Virus record (IMG/VR): IMGVR_UViG_3300050014_000111
Location: 1 to 42,880 of that record
DNA length: 42,880 nt
Direction: 5' to 3' (one strand)
Origin: a virus
A program made the translations under genes and the position numbers. The notes under the pieces were generated by a model. That model did no database searches, was not told the DNA's origin, and saw nothing but the letters and a program-made list of their open reading frames with translations. Each line of letters opens with the position of its first letter. Position 1 is the stretch's first letter. Positions 22,108-29,824 of this stretch are shown piece by piece.

Positions 22108-22137
22108 GGGGAGGGTTCGCAGCCCTCCCTAATTTTT
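22108..22137 (+). terminator. Intrinsic terminator in structural region
   Basis: GGGAGGG (22109-22115) pairs with CCCTCCC (22123-22129) around TTCGCAG, followed by TAATTTTT. The next gene starts at 22149, so transcription of the appendage genes would have to read through or restart. Confidence 0.8.
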
Positions 22138-22148
22138 CAAGGAGGACA

Positions 22149-22352
22149 ATGAAAATATTAAACGAAGAGGAAATCAAATCAAGACTTGACTCGGGGGTTC
22201 CCGATCTGGATCGCAGCATCCAATGGCTGATTTACCAGGAATTGAAAGAGATCCGCGATGGCATGACCATTGTCAATCCATTGGAACCGAAGAAAGAACC
22301 GAAGAAGGAACCGAAGAAGGCATTACCTAAGCGCAAAAGGAAGGTGAAATAA
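22149..22352 (+). CDS. Small helical virion-region protein A (67 aa)
   Basis: ATG 22149 follows AAGGAGG. LNEEEIKSRLDSGVPDLDRS and IQWLIYQELKEI form helices; the tail is basic with three PKKE units. It appears paralogous to the protein at 22653 (both share an EEQI-like start, a D-x-S then WLxxQxLK core). It pairs with the beta-rich gene directly after it. Function unknown. Confidence 0.6.
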   Translation: MKILNEEEIKSRLDSGVPDLDRSIQWLIYQELKEIRDGMTIVNPLEPKKEPKKEPKKALPKRKRKVK

Positions 22353-22649
22353 TTGGCAATTTTTAACCGGTGGATTTACACGCATATAACCACCAACGCA
22401 ACGACCAATGTGAAGCTCGTTCCGGGGCTTCTGCACACGGTGGCTATAAACACCCGCGGAACGACCACCTCGCAGATCGGGATCTATGACAACTCCAACG
22501 GATCGACTAACGCGGGGACGATGGCAATAATCGACGCTACCGCGAGTGGTATCGGTCAGATTATATACGATGCGCAGATGAAGAACGGGATCACCATCGT
22601 AACATCAGGAACGGGTACGCCTCCCGACATCACTGTTTTATGGGGGTAA
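22353..22649 (+). CDS. Beta-rich virion protein (98 aa)
   Basis: TTG 22353 starts directly after the preceding TAA; GGAAGGTG lies upstream. The product is Thr/Asn/Gly-rich, with alternating strands (NVKLVPGLLHTVAINTRG, IGIYDNSNGS, GITIVTSGTG). This is typical of small phage head or tail surface proteins. No enzyme motif; family not recognised. Confidence 0.6.
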   Translation: MAIFNRWIYTHITTNATTNVKLVPGLLHTVAINTRGTTTSQIGIYDNSNGSTNAGTMAIIDATASGIGQIIYDAQMKNGITIVTSGTGTPPDITVLWG

Positions 22650-22652
22650 ATT

Positions 22653-22865
22653 ATGTCTTGTCTAACTGAAGAGCAGATTGAACAGCAGATGAAAGGCACC
22701 GTCGATCAGAGCCTTGCTTGGCTTACCTTGCAGCAGTTGAAACAACTCAATGAGAAATCACCGATCATCGAATTAAAACCGATCATCGAAGTCAATCCGA
22801 TCATCAATATACCAGAGCCGAAATGTATCTTCTGCCGATTCTTTGCTTGGCTGAGGGGGAAATAG
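22653..22865 (+). CDS. Small helical virion-region protein B (70 aa)
   Basis: ATG 22653 lies just after the previous stop. TEEQIEQQMKG and QSLAWLTLQQLKQL match the helical core of the gene at 22149. The C-terminus differs: a short Pro/Ile repeat (PIIELKPIIEVNPIINIP) and a CIFCRFFAWLRGK tail. Probably a duplicate that diverged after the core. Confidence 0.6.
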   Translation: MSCLTEEQIEQQMKGTVDQSLAWLTLQQLKQLNEKSPIIELKPIIEVNPIINIPEPKCIFCRFFAWLRGK

Positions 22866-22866
22866 A

Positions 22867-23202
22867 ATGGGAGAAAGTTCAAGAATCACCCATCAAGGTA
22901 TCTTAATTGACCGGAGCGGTACGATCTCTTCGGGGGGAAACGCGCAACAACTTGCCGCCGCCAATCCTAACCGACGTTATTTCCTTATACAGAATGCCAG
23001 CGCAACGACACTCGCATTAGCAGGAATATCATCGACTGAATCTCTATTCTTCAACTTCGCAGCAAACGCAAATACAGGAGAGCCGTCCATCGAGCTTGTT
23101 CCGAACCAGGGGTTCGTCATGGAGACAGGCTTCATCAATATAGCCCTGGTTTCTGTGATTGCGGCAACGACCGGGCATCCCTTTACTGCAAAGGAGTTAT
23201 AA
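22867..23202 (+). CDS. Beta-rich virion protein (111 aa)
   Basis: ATG 22867 follows GAGGGGGAAATAG. Polar and beta-rich, with NPNRRYFLIQNASATTLAL and LFFNFAANANTGEPSIELVP, then GFVMETGFINIALVSVIAAT. I know this pattern (RRxxLIQN...STxLyxnF) from small phage proteins of uncertain role near fibres. It lies immediately before the repeat-rich LRR protein. Confidence 0.6.
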   Translation: MGESSRITHQGILIDRSGTISSGGNAQQLAAANPNRRYFLIQNASATTLALAGISSTESLFFNFAANANTGEPSIELVPNQGFVMETGFINIALVSVIAATTGHPFTAKEL

Positions 23203-23203
23203 C

Positions 23204-25186
23204 ATGGGCTTCTTTGGTGGAAATACTAGCGTAGCTACAGGTTGGCAAGCTCCCACTGATTGGCCTTCGCTCAATGACTGCGCCCTCGGCAACATTGAGA
23301 TGATCGTCAATGATCAGACGATGGCCACATACGCGTTTGTCTGTACCACATCCGCCGCGGCCAACTACCAGATCAACTGGGGCGACGGCAACACGATTCA
23401 ATATGCCTCAGGCGCAACGGCGCAGCATACCTACACTGTCGGATCAGGTACTCCGTGTTCTCTCGGTTATACAACATTCAAGATTACCATCTCGCCTGTC
23501 TCTGGCAACCTGACCGCGTTTGCCGTAGCTCCGCACAGTTTGGCGGTGAATATTCAATATCACGCCATCCTGTCCGCGTATATCAGGGCGACATCCCTGG
23601 CATCGTTGGCTAGCGCGTTCTACTGCGCGACCGGGGCAAAAGTGTATTGCCGACAGTTGGAAAACTGCGTCGTGCAAGACGCGATGCCCAGTTGTCTCTC
23701 CGCAACGAGTATGTTCACCACTTGCTACTCGCTTCAGTCTGTCAACGTTAGCGGCATGACGGCAGTGACCACCGCAACGAGTATGTTCACCACTTGCTAC
23801 TCGCTTCAGTCTGTCAACGTTAGCGGCATGACGGCAGTGACCACCGCAACGAGTATGTTTAATGCTTGCACCTCGCTCCAGTCCGTCAACGTCTCAGGCA
23901 TGACGGCAGTGACCACCGCAACGAGTATGTTTAATAATTGCTACTCGCTTCAGTCTGTCAACGTTAGCGGCATGACGGCAGTGACCACCGCAACGAGTAT
24001 GTTTAATAGTTGCTACTCGCTTCAGTCTGTCAACGTTAGCGGCATGACGGCAGTGACCACCGCAGCGAGTATGTTTAATAGTTGCTACTCGCTTCAGTCT
24101 GTCAACGTTAGCGGCATGACGGCAGTGACCACCGCAGCGAGTATGTTTAATGCTTGCACCTCGCTCCAGTCTGTCAACGTTAGCGGCATGACGGCAGTGA
24201 CCACCGCAACGAGTATGTTTAATGCTTGCACCTCGCTCCAGTCCGTCAACGTCTCAGGCATGACGGCAGTGACCACCGCAACGAACATGTTCACCAGTTG
24301 CTACTCGCTTCAGTCTGTCAACGTTAGCGGCATGACGGCAGTGACCACCGCAACGAGTATGTTCACCAGTTGCTACTCGCTCTCTACGGTGACAATGACT
24401 AGCTTCGCATCCGCAGCGGCTTCGCTGTTAGCTGATACAATGTTCTCAGGCTGTGAGCAGATGATCAACATTCTGCTGCCCACCGCTAAGGTGACGAAGT
24501 TGGGCATGGCGGGTGCAACAGGGTTACTCGACAAACTCGCTACCATCTCGTTCAACGCGGCCAGTACCTTCAGCGGCACGTCTCCACAGCTGGACGTTTC
24601 TTACTGCACCCTGACAGCAGCGCAACTCAATACCATATTCGGGCAATTGCCGAACAACTTGGCCAAGACAGTCAATATCACGGGTTGCACAGGGGAGACG
24701 CTGGTTACTCTTTCAGGGACGACGGTATTAGGATCAACCACAGTGACTATGGCAAGCACCGCAGGACTATCTACGGGGATGGAGATGACAGGCACGGGAA
24801 TCAACACCGCTCAGGCTGTCACCACCACAGTCAGCACGTCCGTGGTCAACCTGACGGCTCATGGCATACCGAACGGCACTCTCGTTTATTTCCCGACGCT
24901 TAACAACACGACAGGGATCACGGTCAACACGCCGTACTTCGTGGTCAACGCTGCCACCAACACTTTCCAGGTATCACTGACATCGGGAGGCGCGGCGATC
25001 ACATTCGGCGGCACCAACGCCACGTCAGCCACCGTATTCTACGGCAACACGATCCAGGCAATCAGCCCGAACGTTTCTGTGACGCTACTTATACCAGCAT
25101 CCTCAGCCAATGTGGGGGAGAGCACGGTATCCAGCGTATGCTTACATTCACTGGCGGCAGGTAAAGGCTGGACGATCACCGGTTAG
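23204..25186 (+). CDS. Leucine-rich-repeat (BspA/DUF285-like) phage appendage protein
   Basis: ATG 23204 follows AAGGAG. The 660-residue product has an N-terminal PKD-like segment (YQINWGDGNTIQYASG ... HTY, residues about 55-85), then ten BspA/DUF285-type repeats of 24 residues (SMFxxCxSLQSVNVSGM; residues about 167-390), a less regular LRR cap and a C-terminal beta-sandwich-like region with GSTTVTMASTAGLSTGM. BspA-like LRRs bind host surfaces or carbohydrate in bacteria and eukaryotes, so a receptor-binding or surface-display role is reasonable. No signal peptide, consistent with a virion protein. Copies are almost identical at DNA level. Confidence 0.78.
   Translation: MGFFGGNTSVATGWQAPTDWPSLNDCALGNIEMIVNDQTMATYAFVCTTSAAANYQINWGDGNTIQYASGATAQHTYTVGSGTPCSLGYTTFKITISPVSGNLTAFAVAPHSLAVNIQYHAILSAYIRATSLASLASAFYCATGAKVYCRQLENCVVQDAMPSCLSATSMFTTCYSLQSVNVSGMTAVTTATSMFTTCYSLQSVNVSGMTAVTTATSMFNACTSLQSVNVSGMTAVTTATSMFNNCYSLQSVNVSGMTAVTTATSMFNSCYSLQSVNVSGMTAVTTAASMFNSCYSLQSVNVSGMTAVTTAASMFNACTSLQSVNVSGMTAVTTATSMFNACTSLQSVNVSGMTAVTTATNMFTSCYSLQSVNVSGMTAVTTATSMFTSCYSLSTVTMTSFASAAASLLADTMFSGCEQMINILLPTAKVTKLGMAGATGLLDKLATISFNAASTFSGTSPQLDVSYCTLTAAQLNTIFGQLPNNLAKTVNITGCTGETLVTLSGTTVLGSTTVTMASTAGLSTGMEMTGTGINTAQAVTTTVSTSVVNLTAHGIPNGTLVYFPTLNNTTGITVNTPYFVVNAATNTFQVSLTSGGAAITFGGTNATSATVFYGNTIQAISPNVSVTLLIPASSANVGESTVSSVCLHSLAAGKGWTITG
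23702..24381 (+). repeat. 72-bp tandem repeats, nine full copies plus a partial
   Basis: Full units start at 23702, 23774, 23846, 23918, 23990, 24062, 24134, 24206 and 24278; a partial begins at 24350. Copies differ mainly in the codons after SMF (TTCY, NACT, NNCY, NSCY, TSCY), in one Ala/Thr position and in a GTTAGC/GTCTCA synonymous block. Confidence 0.96.
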
Positions 25187-25196
25187 GAGGATCGAT

Positions 25197-25430
25197 ATGT
25201 ACAAGATAGCAGCAACAGGCCATAACTTGTATCAGATGGTGGCGAATCCTACCGGGGACTACATCAACACAGCGCAGGTTCGCTACAGTTTGAACGTGAT
25301 AAACTGGGTTGATACTCCGGTGGGGCCGAACGCGATCAGTATATTGGGCGGCTACATTGATTACGCAACGGCTGCCGCAGCTATAGCCGCGCTGGGATTG
25401 ACGTATGCGCCGATAGCAACGACAGCCTAA
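25197..25430 (+). CDS. Small virion-region protein (77 aa)
   Basis: ATG 25197 follows GGAGGATCG. The product starts MYKIAATGHNLYQMVANPTG and has an Ala-rich C-terminal helix (YATAAAAIAALGLTYAPIA). No family recognised; it sits between the LRR protein and the connector gene. Confidence 0.55.
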   Translation: MYKIAATGHNLYQMVANPTGDYINTAQVRYSLNVINWVDTPVGPNAISILGGYIDYATAAAAIAALGLTYAPIATTA

Positions 25431-25446
25431 ATAGGGGGTCTTATCT

Positions 25447-26346
25447 TTGAACCTATCAACGATTCTTTCCCTGGCAGCCCTACAGTATCCCAATAGTGTT
25501 TCACAGCCGAACTCGTTGATTTTCCTCAACGAGTGCCAGAACACTATCTACCGGAGATTCGACTTCCCCGAAGAGACGGAAATGGTCAACCTGATCAACA
25601 ACATGGCTCTGTATACTCTTCCGTCATACATCAAGCCGGAGAGGATCAGGAACGTCGCGATAATTGAACCGTCCCAACAGATCCTGATCGAGGATGATGA
25701 AGATGATCAGGAAGACCAGGAGTTTCCAAGCGAGTACGACCTGGAAGGATCTCTGGGGGAGTATGAATACTGCGGCGAACAGGAAGAACTAAGCGGGAAC
25801 AATTACGGGATCATCAACGGCCCGGTATCGATGCTCTCCCTGTTTCCTATGCCTTCCATCCCCGGAATGACCGTCGGACAGATCAACGTAGCACAGGGGG
25901 GGACGGGTTATACTTCCGCGCCTTCCGTGACTCTGACGGGGGGAGGCTATTCGACAATCGCCACCGCGACAGCGACAGTCGGCAACGGCGCGGTGACAGG
26001 GGTCACGATAACCAATGCGGGCGCAGGCTATTTGTTCCCGCCCCAGATCTCTTTTGCGGGAGTGGGAACGGGAGCGACCGCCGTAGCGTTCCTCACAGGA
26101 CTTCAAATGATGATCACTTTCAAGGACGGCCCGAACGATCTCACTTCGGGGACTTTGACTATTGTCCCGAGGTTGAACCAGGACTACCATCTGTATTTAG
26201 TCCACAAATTAACCGCCTGGTTCGCGAAGCTGGCGAGGGACATTGATGTTGCGAACAACTTTGAGGCCGACGCTGACGACATTTATCAGAGAATGGCAAG
26301 CGACCTCCATTACGGCCTGGAAGAGAAACTAATACCACGGTGGTGA
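25447..26346 (+). CDS. Head-tail connector / tail adaptor protein with repeat insertion
   Basis: TTG 25447 follows AGGGGG. The 299-residue product has an adaptor-like helical start ([18 protein letters not shown], then [18 protein letters not shown]) and a matching helical end ([20 protein letters not shown] ... [18 protein letters not shown]). This is the two-ended helical fold of podoviral adaptor proteins that sit beneath the portal. Between them (about residues 145-220) lies a Gly/Thr repeat module ([20 protein letters not shown] ... [16 protein letters not shown]), a beta module that I know from many phage structural proteins. The call rests on architecture and place. Confidence 0.6.
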   Translation: MNLSTILSLAALQYPNSVSQPNSLIFLNECQNTIYRRFDFPEETEMVNLINNMALYTLPSYIKPERIRNVAIIEPSQQILIEDDEDDQEDQEFPSEYDLEGSLGEYEYCGEQEELSGNNYGIINGPVSMLSLFPMPSIPGMTVGQINVAQGGTGYTSAPSVTLTGGGYSTIATATATVGNGAVTGVTITNAGAGYLFPPQISFAGVGTGATAVAFLTGLQMMITFKDGPNDLTSGTLTIVPRLNQDYHLYLVHKLTAWFAKLARDIDVANNFEADADDIYQRMASDLHYGLEEKLIPRW

Positions 26347-26350
26347 TGAA

Positions 26351-26635
26351 ATGAAACAGAGTGTCTGGAAGGCTCAACTACTGGCTCAGTACAGCCAGCA
26401 AACAACGATCACGGCTAACGGGGGGACTACCGCCTTCTCGATCAGCGGCATCACCCCGTATTTTACGAACGTCTCCAACATGTCGGTTGTCTCAGATGAC
26501 AATACCGGGATCAACCATTCGATCACCTCTTTGACATGCGGGGCGAGCGGATCGGTCGCCTTTACTCTGAATTACGACACCTCTCTTGTCGCGGGGAATT
26601 ACAACGTCAATTTCTGGACGGTGGGACAGGGATAA
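26351..26635 (+). CDS. Beta-rich virion protein (94 aa)
   Basis: ATG 26351 lies five bases after the connector stop. The product starts MKQSVWKAQLLAQYSQQ and continues as an Ig-like beta sandwich (GGTTAFSISGITPYF ... LVAGNYNVNFWTVG). It may be a small tail or neck protein. Its TAA overlaps the next ATG (TAATG). Confidence 0.6.
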   Translation: MKQSVWKAQLLAQYSQQTTITANGGTTAFSISGITPYFTNVSNMSVVSDDNTGINHSITSLTCGASGSVAFTLNYDTSLVAGNYNVNFWTVGQG

Positions 26636-28101
26636 TGGCTCTCTGGAAAAAGATTTCAGGGATCATGAAAGAGATACCCGTCAATAAATTTACGGGAATA
26701 GACAGGCAGAACGCTCCCGGTCTGATGATCGACGAGGGGGCTTCGACATATTGTAAAAACCTCTGCGCGTCTCTTTACCCGGCCATGACCGTCAGGGGGG
26801 GATTTACCAAGCTCGGCACTTCACCGCAGGCAAACCCTATTGTCGGTCTGGGGATCTACCAGGGGTCTCAGTTGCATGCGATCAATAAATCCGGCTCCTG
26901 GTACTGGTGGACAGGCACGGCTTGGGCGCAGATTAGCGGGGCTTGGGATTATTCCGCTCCGTATTGCTTCTGCAATTTTAGAGGATCACCGTCGAACCCC
27001 AATTTAATGCTCGTCTCAAACGGTGTCACTCAGTATTGGGTAACTAGCACGGGAGGCGCGGTTTCGGCTATTCCTTATCTTCCCCCCGGGAATCCTTGCT
27101 TAGACACGCAGGATGATCGAGTGTTCGCGGCAGGCGGGAATAACGGATTAACCTATGGTAACGTGGTCTCCTGGTGCAACTATGGCGCTCCGCAATATTG
27201 GACGCCCGGTGTCCCCTCTTCTGCTCCCGGAGATGCGGGATCGCAGAACTTAGAAACGGGAAGAGGGAATATCGTTACTTGTCTGAAAGCCGGTCCTTCT
27301 CATCTTACGATCTTCACCGCGTACGATCTCGTGGAGATGTGGGGGCAGGCTGACAATCCTTCGACGTTCCAGCTTCAGACCGTGTCAAACCAGGTCGGCT
27401 GTGTGGCGCAAAATGCCTGCACGATAGGACCTGACGGAAACGAATACTTCATCTCCTATTCGGGGATCTATAAATATTCCGGCGGCGTGGCTCCCGACAA
27501 AGCCTTCTCTCTGCCGGTTCAATATTACATCGACAATATGAACCAAACATCGGCGTACTCTATGGCGCAAAACGATGGCTCCAATCTGTACTTCGCCATT
27601 CCTCAGGGGTCTAACACCTATGCCACAAACGTACTCGTTTACTCGACCCGTTACGGGATATGGTACTCCTATGAACTGGGTATCTCCATAACCGCGATGA
27701 CTGTGATGAACAATATTCTCTACATCGGAGATTCTTCGGGGAACGTCTATTCTCTTACAGGAACTACAGACAGCGGGTCTGCTACGGCATCGACATGGAC
27801 ATCCAAACCCTTTGGATCAGGGTCTCTGGCTCAGAAGCAGGAATGGTACAACCTCTACATCGTTGCGACATTGCCTTCGGGATCGACGCTCAATGTCTAC
27901 CTGTCTCCCTCGGCTGACAGCGCGAGCGATTTTGTTCTAGCAGGTACTCTGACAGCCTCGTCCTTAACGCAGGAGGCGAGGATCATCATTCCTGTCGCTA
28001 CCGTGGCTAACTCCAATTGGGTACGGGTTAAACTGACCGGAACAGGGCCATACACGATCCACGAGATAACTAGACAGGTGAGGGAGATGCCTTTCAGATG
28101 A
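26635..28101 (+). CDS. Probable tail tube / nozzle protein
   Basis: ATG 26635 (TAATG overlap) gives a 488-residue protein starting MALWKKISGIMKEIPV; longer in-frame starts upstream would overlap the previous gene. GVNxxxAPxLxxxEA-like INKFTGIDRQNAP and successive blade-like strands (LMLVSNGVTQYWVTS, HLTIFTAYDLVEMWG, GIYKYSGGVAPDK, ILYIGDSSGNVYSLTG) indicate a beta-propeller, as in P22 gp10 or T7 gp12 nozzle proteins. It closes the tail tube below the adaptor and would carry fibres. Moderate certainty: the blades are visible, the exact family is not. Confidence 0.65.
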   Translation: MALWKKISGIMKEIPVNKFTGIDRQNAPGLMIDEGASTYCKNLCASLYPAMTVRGGFTKLGTSPQANPIVGLGIYQGSQLHAINKSGSWYWWTGTAWAQISGAWDYSAPYCFCNFRGSPSNPNLMLVSNGVTQYWVTSTGGAVSAIPYLPPGNPCLDTQDDRVFAAGGNNGLTYGNVVSWCNYGAPQYWTPGVPSSAPGDAGSQNLETGRGNIVTCLKAGPSHLTIFTAYDLVEMWGQADNPSTFQLQTVSNQVGCVAQNACTIGPDGNEYFISYSGIYKYSGGVAPDKAFSLPVQYYIDNMNQTSAYSMAQNDGSNLYFAIPQGSNTYATNVLVYSTRYGIWYSYELGISITAMTVMNNILYIGDSSGNVYSLTGTTDSGSATASTWTSKPFGSGSLAQKQEWYNLYIVATLPSGSTLNVYLSPSADSASDFVLAGTLTASSLTQEARIIIPVATVANSNWVRVKLTGTGPYTIHEITRQVREMPFR

Positions 28102-28781
28102 GCACGAGACTCCCGGCTTTCACGCGTGGCATGACCCTGGCTGAAGTAACGGATATCGCGGAGCAGAATAGGAAAGCCATCATTCAATCTCTGGCGAGCG
28201 CGTCAACGTCCTCTTCTTCCGCTCCGACTTTGATCCAGGCTCTGACTTCCGTTGACGGGTCGCAGGTGCTTTTATACTTCAACACGCCGATGTCCTCCGT
28301 GTTCCCTGCGGCTCCGGCCGGCTTCACCGTAACGCTGAATAGTTCTGCCGATGTTGTTACTGCTGTCGCCCTGGGAAGCAACACAACCTGCATTGCCCTG
28401 ACGCTGACCACACCCTCTACAGACCCCGGCGATATCCTGACGGTGGCATACGCGGCGGGAACGGTGGCCAGCGCAGCAGGGCAAGCATTAGCGAGCTTCA
28501 CGGCGACGAGCGTGACCAATGCCCTAGCTCCCTGGGTGGAGGACGGATCGGCAGCATGGGCAAACCCTACCACGTTCACTCTGCAATATGGATATATTAA
28601 CAGGCCAACAGGCTTTGCCTATGGTGAGGACGGCGGGCAGTATTCTTTAGCCTGGACACAGGCGACGGTCGGGGGAATAGCAAACTGCTATTCGTCAGTA
28701 ACAATTACTCCTTTAGGATCTGAGGTTGGCACTCCATATATTAACTTTATGGCAGTCTGCCGAGGGATGGTGCATCGATGA
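28098..28781 (+). CDS. Appendage protein with SwmB-like Ig domain
   Basis: ATG 28098 overlaps the previous stop. After an N-terminal helical segment (TRGMTLAEVTDIAEQNRKAI), a beta sandwich of the SwmB/flagellar-repeat type spans about residues 50-140: LYFNTPMSSVF, then FTVTLNSSADVVTAVAL, ILTVAYAAGTVASAAGQALASF. The last 80 residues (WANPTTFTLQYGYINRPTGF) are again beta. It probably belongs to the adsorption apparatus. Coupled by ATGA to the next gene. Confidence 0.7.
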   Translation: MSTRLPAFTRGMTLAEVTDIAEQNRKAIIQSLASASTSSSSAPTLIQALTSVDGSQVLLYFNTPMSSVFPAAPAGFTVTLNSSADVVTAVALGSNTTCIALTLTTPSTDPGDILTVAYAAGTVASAAGQALASFTATSVTNALAPWVEDGSAAWANPTTFTLQYGYINRPTGFAYGEDGGQYSLAWTQATVGGIANCYSSVTITPLGSEVGTPYINFMAVCRGMVHR

Positions 28782-29707
28782 GCGCACCAATTTACACTGC
28801 CGCCGATCTTGGTAACATTGCCAGCAATCTCGCTGGTGACTATATCCAGATGGCTGACATCGATCTTACGGGTATGGATTGGATTCCGTTAGGGAACGGC
28901 TACCCAGATACTTTTACAGGTAGTTACGATGGCAACGGATTTACAATATCAAATATGACAGTAGGCAGTGCATTTTTGCCTGACTACAGTTATGGCGGCC
29001 TTTTTGGGTCAGTCGGAGGAAATGGCTATAGTCCGTCTCTGATGAAGATCGTCCTATTGAACTGCAATGTGGTTGGTAACAATCTAATTTTTGGTGGCTG
29101 TCTTTGCGGAGCATTATATAGTGGCTCCGTGACAGAGTGCTATGGAGAAGGTCTGGTTAATGTAGCGGGTGCTGCTGGTGGTTTAATCGGTGATGCGGAA
29201 GCAACATATTCTGATATTACAATAGATAATTGCGCTTTTGCGCCTTTCAAGAACTCCTGCAGCGTTGAGACTGAGCCTGGGAATACCGGCGTGGCTATAG
29301 GCGGCCTCATAGGAGTGACATATACATACAGGCTTCGCACGTTTACAATAACTGACTGCTACGCAGCATCACCAGTGATACCTGGCAGCAGCGACCCTTC
29401 AAACGTGATGGGCGGTATGACCGGATATAATTATGGTGCAACATATACATCGTGTTACTACGATGAGACTGTCTCCGGTCAGAGTGATACAGGAAATGGC
29501 ACTCCTGAACTTACTGCCTTAATGCAGGAGCAATCAACTTATTCAGGTTGGGACTTCACTGATATATGGCAGATTTCACCACTAGCAGGCGGGGATTTTG
29601 GATACCCGTATTTCAAATGGATGGCAGTGTCAGGGCCACAATGCAAAGCATCGCAGGTATTGATCGATGCTCGAAGCGGGAAACCTGTCAACTTCGCAAG
29701 GCACTAA
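28778..29707 (+). CDS. GLUG-motif beta-helix appendage protein
   Basis: ATG 28778 is in an ATGA overlap. The 309-residue protein begins IYTAADLGNIASNLAGDYIQ, then MADIDLTGMDWIPLG and FTGSYDGNGFTISNMTVG, the characteristic lead-in to GLUG repeats; GGLFGSVGGNG, GGLIGDAEAT, GGLIGVTYTY and GGMTGYNYG are the repeat turns. GLUG proteins are beta-helical adhesins or IgA-peptidase-associated proteins in bacteria. A short C-terminal tail (VLIDARSGKPVNFARH) resembles a second copy encoded just past the stop. Confidence 0.8.
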   Translation: MSAPIYTAADLGNIASNLAGDYIQMADIDLTGMDWIPLGNGYPDTFTGSYDGNGFTISNMTVGSAFLPDYSYGGLFGSVGGNGYSPSLMKIVLLNCNVVGNNLIFGGCLCGALYSGSVTECYGEGLVNVAGAAGGLIGDAEATYSDITIDNCAFAPFKNSCSVETEPGNTGVAIGGLIGVTYTYRLRTFTITDCYAASPVIPGSSDPSNVMGGMTGYNYGATYTSCYYDETVSGQSDTGNGTPELTALMQEQSTYSGWDFTDIWQISPLAGGDFGYPYFKWMAVSGPQCKASQVLIDARSGKPVNFARH

Positions 29708-29811
29708 GTCAACTACCCAGTAACTCAGGTTCAATGCAAGGCAACTCAAGTTTTGCTTGGCGCACGAACAACATAGACGCCCGTTCGGGGCAGCCGGTGA
29801 TAATTCTCTAA
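29708..29811 (+). other. Remnant of a duplicated fibre C-terminal tail
   Basis: Between the GLUG gene and the next ribosome site is a stretch whose in-frame reading before TAA 29809-29811 ends NNIDARSGQPVIIL. It mirrors the last residues of the upstream protein (LIDARSGKPVNFARH). There is no start of its own with a ribosome site. It looks like the 3' end of an earlier fibre gene left after a module swap. Confidence 0.5.
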
Positions 29812-29824
29812 AGGAGTGATCTTC

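Noticed and set aside
23702-24381. CRISPR array
   Set aside because: The 72-bp units are contiguous, in frame and without unique spacers; they are coding LRR repeats. The same applies to the 24-bp repeats at 42575.
23204-25186. Diversity-generating retroelement
   Set aside because: No reverse transcriptase, template repeat or C-type lectin target is visible in the window; variation is between tandem copies.
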